From: Saccopteryx bilineata | Taxonomy: Eukaryota > Chordata > Mammalia > Chiroptera > Emballonuridae | Length of the DNA stretch: 64,000 nucleotides | Assembly: GCF_036850765.1 (NCBI RefSeq) | Contig: NC_089492.1 | Coordinates: 73,977,982 to 74,041,981, forward strand | Direction: 5' to 3' | Shown here: positions 59,267 to 64,000 of the stretch, one piece after another | Layout: every line of letters begins with the position of its first letter | Numbering within the stretch: the first letter of the stretch is position 1 | Program-made: the position numbers and the translations under genes | Notes under the pieces: generated by a model | The model's input: only the letters and a program-made list of their open reading frames with translations | Told to the model about the DNA's origin: nothing | Databases searched by the model: none

Positions 59267-59634
59267 TTTTTCCCCCTGTATTTTTCTGAAGCCGGAAACG
59301 GGGAGAGACAGTCAGACTCCCGCATGCGCCCACCGGGATCCACCCCGCACGCCCACCAGGGGGCGATGCTCTGCCCCTCCGGGGCGTCGCTCTGTTGCGA
59401 CCAGAGCCACTCTAGTGCCTGGGGCAGAGGCCAAGGAGCCATCCCCAGTGCCCGGGCCATCTTTGCTCCAGTGGAGCCTCGGCTGCAGGAGGGGAAGAGA
59501 GAGACAGAGAGGAAGGAGAGGGGGAGGGGTGGAAAAGCAGATGGGCACTTCTCCTGTGTGCCCTGGCCGGGAATCGAACCTGGGACTTCTGCACGCCAGG
59601 CCGACGCTCTACCACTGAGCCAACCGGCCAGGGC
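59267..59634 (-). mobile_element. tRNA-derived SINE, family A, full length
   Basis: Minus strand starts GCCCTGGCCGGTTGGCTCAG with B box GGTTCGATTCC intact. The body is GC- and CpG-rich and runs to TTCCGGCTTCAGAAAAATAC and a short A-rich tail. Possible target duplication TAATATGC (59255-59262) and TAGTATGC (59636-59643). It lacks the 22-bp extra body segment of the copy at 6807. Overlapping open frames on both strands are compositional. Confidence 0.92.
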
Positions 59635-59643
59635 CTAGTATGC

Positions 59644-59843
59644 ATTTTAACACTCCATATTTACCAGTAGCATTTACATATTTGCAATTGTTTGTTAAAA
59701 AGCTATGTCTATGATCCCAAAGGGTGAAACTGTATTACCTTGTTAACAGCTCTATCTCCAACACCATCTGGAGCATATGGGATGTGGAGATGCTTTATTA
59801 AATTTTGTCAGCTAAAACAAGCAAGACAAACAAACAAGACCCA
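59644..59843. other. Unassigned spacer
   Basis: Short unique-looking stretch between the SINE and duplication copy 2. Confidence 0.4.
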
Positions 59844-59905
59844 TTCTGTATTCTTATAAAACCATAACTAAGAGTAATCAAATTACTGCAATAGAAAATA
59901 TTTCA

Positions 59906-59920
59906 TAAAAAGAATGCCAG
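59906..59920. repeat. SINE target duplication, left
   Basis: TAAAAAGAATGCCAG; partner TAAAAGAATACCAG at 60638-60651. Confidence 0.85.
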
Positions 59921-60093
59921 GCCCGGGCTAGTTGGCTCAGTGGCAGAGCATCGGACTGGTGTGTGGAAGTCCTGGGATCATTTCCCAGCCAGAGCACACA
60001 GGAGAAGTGCCCATCTGTTTCTCCACCCTTCCCCCTCTCCTTTCTCTCTTTCTCTTCCCCTCCCACAACCTAGGCTCCATTGGAGCAAAGTTG

Positions 60094-60101
60094 GTCTAAG
60101 T
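60094..60101. repeat. hAT 8-bp target duplication, left
   Basis: GTCTAAGT; partner GTCTAGGT at 60458-60465, 7 of 8 identical. Confidence 0.88.
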
Positions 60102-60457
60102 CAGGGGTCTCAAACTCAACTCAGCATGTGGGCCGCAGAGCAAGATCACAGCCATTCAGCGGGCTGCACTAGGTCTACAAAAGGCAACTGTTACGCAACA
60201 CTTTTCTCACTGCAGTTGAAAACAAAAAAAAAAAATCAGTACAACAAGCACAATCGTACATGCAGTTTACTCAGTGTCACAAAACGACCAGAAACTGTAG
60301 TTCGCATCACAACTGCTGTTAACTAAGCTAATATCTAGCTAGGATAAGAAATGAAAAATACAAGTAGGCCCCTAGGCTTACTTAATTTTATCCAAAATAT
60401 TTTTAAATTGTTCGGCGGGCCGCATGCGGCCCGCGGGCCGCAAGTTTGAGACCCCTG
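60102..60457. mobile_element. Non-autonomous hAT DNA transposon, 356 bp
   Basis: Begins CAGGGGTCTCAAACTC and ends AAGTTTGAGACCCCTG: near-perfect inverted termini starting CAG, with 8-bp target duplications around them, the hallmark of the hAT superfamily. No transposase is encoded; it would depend on an enzyme made elsewhere. The right end contains a 20-bp perfect palindrome rich in CpG (60415-60434). Related by right-end sequence to the element at 61970. Confidence 0.93.
60415..60434. repeat. 20-bp CpG-rich palindrome inside the hAT element
   Basis: GCGGGCCGCATGCGGCCCGC equals its own reverse complement and contains four CpGs. It could form a cruciform or hairpin. Confidence 0.95.
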
Positions 60458-60465
60458 GTCTAGGT
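60458..60465. repeat. hAT 8-bp target duplication, right
   Basis: GTCTAGGT, partner of 60094-60101. Confidence 0.88.
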
Positions 60466-60637
60466 GCTGAGGATGGCTCCATGGCCTCCACCTCAGGCGC
60501 TACAATGGCTCCAATTGCAATGGAACAAGGACCCAGATGGGTAGAGCAATGCTCCCAAGTAGGCTTGCTGGTGGATCCCTGTTGGATACATGCGGGAGCT
60601 GTCTCTCTGTCTCCCCACTTCTCACTTCAGGGAAAAA

Positions 60638-60651
60638 TAAAAGAATACCAG
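60638..60651. repeat. SINE target duplication, right
   Basis: TAAAAGAATACCAG, partner of 59906-59920. The undisturbed version can be read at 58831-58846. Confidence 0.85.
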
Positions 60652-60726
60652 ATAATAAATGAAGAAATAGAATATCACCATTTTATAATACCTAATAAAA
60701 TAATAGATTAAGACAATGAATATCAG

Positions 60727-61961
60727 TGGACCTACACAGAGAAATTCTGTGTGTACCAGAACCTTGGAAACTGTTTCTTAGACAATCCGGAGAGCACTCA
60801 TGAACATCAAAGATGTTTTTTCCATACTTGTTCTACATTCCCTTATGACCCCAGGAATGAGGTTAGTTAGCTAAAATCACACTCTCAAATATAATACAAT
60901 GTGAGCAAAGCTTGATGAAACCTTTCTATTGTAAAATTGATGGAAGAAAACCCTTGTATGTAATAGTTTATTTTAAGTTCCCTTCTCCCTGCCAATCAGA
61001 TCTTTCCATTTATATTGATACTTAGTTCTCCAGGAATACAAGAATTTGTCACTGTTAAACAAAATATTTTTCATGTGTTAATGCTCCTTTGCCTGTTTTA
61101 TCCCAGTTTGGTGAATTATAATTTAAAATTTGAAAGTTAATTTTCATGCGCCATCTGCTCTCACCACAGCACACCAATATGAACTAATCTTTCTTCTCTC
61201 CATAGTACTGTTCCCATGTATGTTGTAATAATTCATTTACATATTTGCTATATGGAGAACTATATGCATGTTTCTTCTCTTATGCACATTTTTATCCAAA
61301 ACATATGGGACAATAATAAGAATTTAACAAATGATGGATCATAAATGAAAGTGACTAAAATCTAACTTATTAATAGCAATGATATTGTGCAATTGGTCTT
61401 GATTTCACCAGGGTATTAAATAATGTCTATAATGATTGAGGGGGAGACAAAATTGAAAAATGTAAATGATCTTTATTTACACTAAAAAATTGATATAAAA
61501 TACAGATTGCAATAAAGATACACATATGCAAGTAAAAACATGTGGGTTAATGTAGATAAAAAGATGTTAAGAAAAATTTTCACTTACATTTGAGGGTTTC
61601 AGTATGGTTATAGAGAATTTTGCAAATCTTTTATTCTCATTCTACTGGTCATGATGTAACTTGCAGAGTATAATAAATTGCCTTTGTTAGAACATGGCAT
61701 CAGTCTTCGTCCAATTAAGAGAGTGAGAGATCAGACAGTAATATGAAAAAGAAAACTTTAATATAGAAAATTATTCAACTATAACAAGGGATTGAGTAAG
61801 GAGGGTTGGCTAGTAAGAATTAACAAGAAATCTACAGAGTGCACTGCTAACATCAGATATATGGTATAATAGTTGGTCTAATATGCACTAGATTGCTAAG
61901 GCTTCCATATGCACAGGCTGGCATTGTATTACTAGTATTAAGCAATAAAAGGTTATCATAG
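60727..61961. other. Unassigned AT-rich sequence
   Basis: No gene or named repeat recognised. Confidence 0.4.
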
Positions 61962-61969
61962 TTCTAGAG
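61962..61969. repeat. hAT 8-bp target duplication, left
   Basis: TTCTAGAG, identical to 62299-62306. Confidence 0.93.
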
Positions 61970-62298
61970 CAGGGGTCCCCAAACTTTTTACACAGGGGGC
62001 CAGTTCACTGTCCCTCAGACCATTGGAGGGCTGGATTATAAAAAAAACTATGAACAAATCCCTATGCACACTGCACACATCTTATTTTAAAGTAAAACAA
62101 CAAAATGGGAACAAATACAATATTTAAAATAAAGAACAAGTAAATTTAAATCAACAAACTGATCAGTATTTCAGTGGGAATTATGCTCCTCTCACTGACC
62201 ACCAATGAAAGAGGTACCCCATCCAGAAGTGCGGTGGGGCTGGATAAATGGCCTCAGGGGGCCGCATGCAGCCCAGGGGTTGTAGTTTGGGACCCCTG
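61970..62298. mobile_element. Non-autonomous hAT DNA transposon, 329 bp
   Basis: Begins CAGGGGTCCCCAAACTTTTT and ends GTAGTTTGGGACCCCTG, inverted termini with perfect 8-bp duplications of TTCTAGAG. The interior is A-rich and non-coding (AAAATGGGAACAAATACAAT). The right part, GGGGGCCGCATGCAGCCC, is close to the right part of the element at 60102, so the two belong to related subfamilies. A 91-codon frame crossing its right border is chance. Confidence 0.95.
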
Positions 62299-62306
62299 TT
62301 CTAGAG
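62299..62306. repeat. hAT 8-bp target duplication, right
   Basis: TTCTAGAG, identical to 61962-61969. Confidence 0.93.
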
Positions 62307-62698
62307 GCTGGAAGTGCAAGATCAAAGTCTTGGCAGATTTGGTTTCTACTAGTCTCTGTTTCCTTGGCTTGCAGATAGATGATTGTCTTCTTATGGTACC
62401 CAGACATTTGGTCAAACTTCATTCTAGTTATGAGGTTATTTATGGATGAGATTAATATTTGATATCTCATCCTCCATAGTGCATGAGCCAATTCCTCATA
62501 ATTGTTTCTTTCTTTGGAGAGCCCTAACACTGATTTACCCCATAATTACACTGGGTATAGATATTCAGCTTTACTTTAACATCATTGGCAATATCACATT
62601 TGTTTTAACATATATGGTACTGATTTTACAGTTTTGTTTGCATTTAATATGAAAAAATATTTTAACTTTACAGTTGTGTAAGGCTAAATTAATAGATT
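62307..62698. other. Unassigned sequence
   Basis: Unique-looking sequence between the hAT element and a SINE. Nothing recognised. Confidence 0.4.
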
Positions 62699-62712
62699 AT
62701 CTATGACTCCTT
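62699..62712. repeat. SINE target duplication, left
   Basis: ATCTATGACTCCTT, exact partner at 62947-62960. Confidence 0.93.
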
Positions 62713-62773
62713 TTTTATTTTTTTAGTCTTTATTTTTATTTATTTTATTTACTCATATTTTAAAGAAGAGAAA

Positions 62774-62817
<44 letters not shown>

Positions 62818-62946
62818 AGAAAGGGGGGAGGAGCAGGAAGCATCAACTCTTATATGTTCCTTGACAAGGCAAGCCCAGGGTTTTGAACAGGCAACCTCAG
62901 CATTCTGGATTGATGCTTGATCCACTGCACCACCACAGGTCAGGCC
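62713..62946 (-). mobile_element. tRNA-derived SINE, family C
   Basis: Minus strand: GCCTGACCTGTGGTGGTGCA head, AGTGGATCAAGC A box, B-box-like GTTCAAAACCC, then GACAAGGCAAGCCCAGGG in plus-strand reading and a (GA)n run at 62778-62813 (CT-rich on the element strand) before an A-rich tail. Same family as 40714-40921. Exact target duplications. Confidence 0.92.
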
Positions 62947-62960
62947 ATCTATGACTCCTT
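62947..62960. repeat. SINE target duplication, right
   Basis: ATCTATGACTCCTT, exact match to 62699-62712. Confidence 0.93.
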
Positions 62961-63694
62961 GTTGCTATTATTTTCAAAGAGCAAATGGCTCAATTTAAAT
63001 ATCATCCTTCTGTTTCTTTTGCTTTCAAGGGGCAAATGCTTTAAGAATTGTTACCCTTCATTTATTTACTATTGTAGTAAAAACTATAGTATCATATTAA
63101 TGATGTATCAATAGTCATTCATATTTAATTAGCTGTTGTACCTATTGATATGTTTTAGGTTATTTTAGGGAATATTTATTTTGAAAGAATATATGGTCAA
63201 TATATCCTGTTATAATAATATAACTGTTATAAGACCTAGACTACTTCATTTCATTTAATATTAACATTCACCTATAAATTAGGATGTACTACAATACTAT
63301 TTTATAGAAGAAGAGAATAGGTGTATGGAAAGTGGAGAGATAATTCATTGTCTTAAGTTGTTGAAATCAGAGGAGGAGGTGATTTCTAAGCTGAGTCTAC
63401 AACTTAAGGAAACAATTTTCCATGAGAGAGAAGATGTAATCATTAATGCAAACAGAGAGAGGAGCATGTAGAAAGACAAGGGGCAGGAAAAATAATATCA
63501 TATTAGGAAAATGCAATTATTTTGGCACAACTGGAATTAAGTTGGTTAATTATAATCCAAACTTAGAGAGATTGGTACTTCTAGGAACTTGAGATGACTT
63601 CTGAAAAGATAGAAAGCCATTGTATCACTTTTGCTGCACCAGTTACTTACTGTAAAACCAAAATGTGATGATAGAACAAAGTGAAATGGCCCGT
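62961..63694. other. Unassigned AT-rich sequence
   Basis: Nothing recognised. Confidence 0.4.
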
Positions 63695-63840
63695 GGTGAT
63701 ATTAATGGTTAAGAGTCCAGCCAAGAGGGATTTGCTTTTAAATTCTATCTACAAAGCTTTCTTATCTGTTTTAATACTCATTGTTCTCATCTAAAAAATG
63801 GAGCTGAACTCAGACCTTTATTTGGAGTATTAAATAAAAC
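63695..63840 (+). mobile_element. MIR SINE fragment
   Basis: ATTAATGGTTAAGAGTCCAG, then a TTTTAAATTCTATCTAC block, TTGTTCTCATCTAAAAAATG and GAGCTGAACTCAGACC resemble MIR from its head (GTTAAGAGC) to the CATCTGTAAAATGG segment. Diverged. Confidence 0.5.
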
Positions 63841-64000
63841 AACAAGAATATATATATGTATATATATAAATTATATATAGTAGAAAAACATTAAATATGG
63901 GATGTCTTTGAAAGACTAAAAATAAAAACAAGGTGAAAGATATACTAAAACAATTTAAACTAAAAACTCAAGTGCAATAATGGTGCTTACCTTAGTATAT
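63841..64000. other. Unassigned, AT-rich low complexity
   Basis: TATATA-type sequence at about 63848-63880 and no other recognisable feature before the window ends. Confidence 0.4.

Larger units (their letters stand above)
59921..60637 (+). mobile_element. tRNA-derived SINE, family A, split by a hAT element
   Basis: Head GCCCGGGCTAGTTGGCTCAG at 59921, a B-box-like segment GGATCATTTCC, and CACACAGGAGAAGTGCCCAT up to 60093. The body resumes after 60465 with TGCTGAGGATGGCTCCATGG and ends near 60637 with an A-rich tail. Without the insert its length agrees with the copy at 59267. More diverged than that copy. Confidence 0.9.
59844..60726 (+). repeat. Local duplication, copy 2 (split by a SINE)
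   Basis: 59844-59920 and 60651-60726 together match copy 1 at 58760-58912 in order and orientation. The interruption is exactly the family A SINE plus one target duplication. Confidence 0.82.

Noticed and set aside
59254..59645. Several overlapping 68-119 codon frames
   Set aside because: Same cause as at 6.7-7.2 kb: a family A SINE. The similar predicted peptides at both loci confirm repeat origin.
59921..60010. Possible tRNA gene (A and B boxes)
   Set aside because: The boxes belong to a SINE head with a long body and an A-rich tail and target duplications. The acceptor stem is not continuous. The same applies to the heads at 7224, 20739, 40714, 41180, 59634 and 62946.

Overview
This window is vertebrate, almost certainly mammalian, genomic DNA. 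It is AT-rich, has no operons or dense open reading frames, and is built from interspersed repeats: LINE-1, L2, MIR, tRNA-derived SINEs, ERV-type LTRs and hAT transposons. The tRNA-derived SINE families (heads close to GCCCTGGCCGGTTAGCTCAG, GCCTGACCAGGTGGTGG and GACCTGTGGTGGTGCAG) together with hAT copies that still have clear 8-bp target duplications point to a bat. I am fairly sure of bat but not of the family. The SINEs look neither like the Rhin-1 of horseshoe bats nor like a typical vesper-bat VES, as I remember those. Nothing prokaryotic and no intact protein-coding gene was found.

Layout: 1-6.8 kb is mostly unassigned sequence with a 0.74-kb G-rich minisatellite at 1.69-2.43 kb. 6.8-7.2 kb is a SINE. 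7.9-10.1 kb is a cluster of old MIR/L2/L1 fragments. 12.5-13.1 kb holds two splice-bounded, coiled-coil-like segments, the only trace of a host gene that I can argue for. 13.39-20.73 kb is a long, 5'-complete but dead LINE-1. It carries a 715-bp solo LTR inside its endonuclease coding region and is followed directly by a SINE (20.74-21.07 kb) flanked by copies of the same target sequence. 21-37 kb is AT-rich with microsatellites, MIR/L2 relics, a 5'-truncated SINE, a VES-like SINE (33.5 kb) and an antisense L1 3' end (33.8-34.4 kb). 37.6-38.8 kb is a decayed L2. 39.5-40.2 kb is an LTR with a short leader. 40.7 and 41.2 kb are two SINEs of different families. 41.8-42.2 kb may be an old LTR. 43-58 kb is notably free of recent insertions and contains several blocks that could be conserved non-coding DNA. 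58.7-60.7 kb contains a short local duplication whose second copy was hit by a SINE and then by a hAT element. 61.97-62.30 kb is a second hAT element with perfect 8-bp target duplications, and 62.7-62.95 kb a further SINE.

The genes here do not work together as a system. The interest lies in the order of nested insertions, target-site duplications that can be read directly, and the possible exon pair. All long open frames overlapping SINEs, the minisatellite or microsatellites are compositional artefacts.
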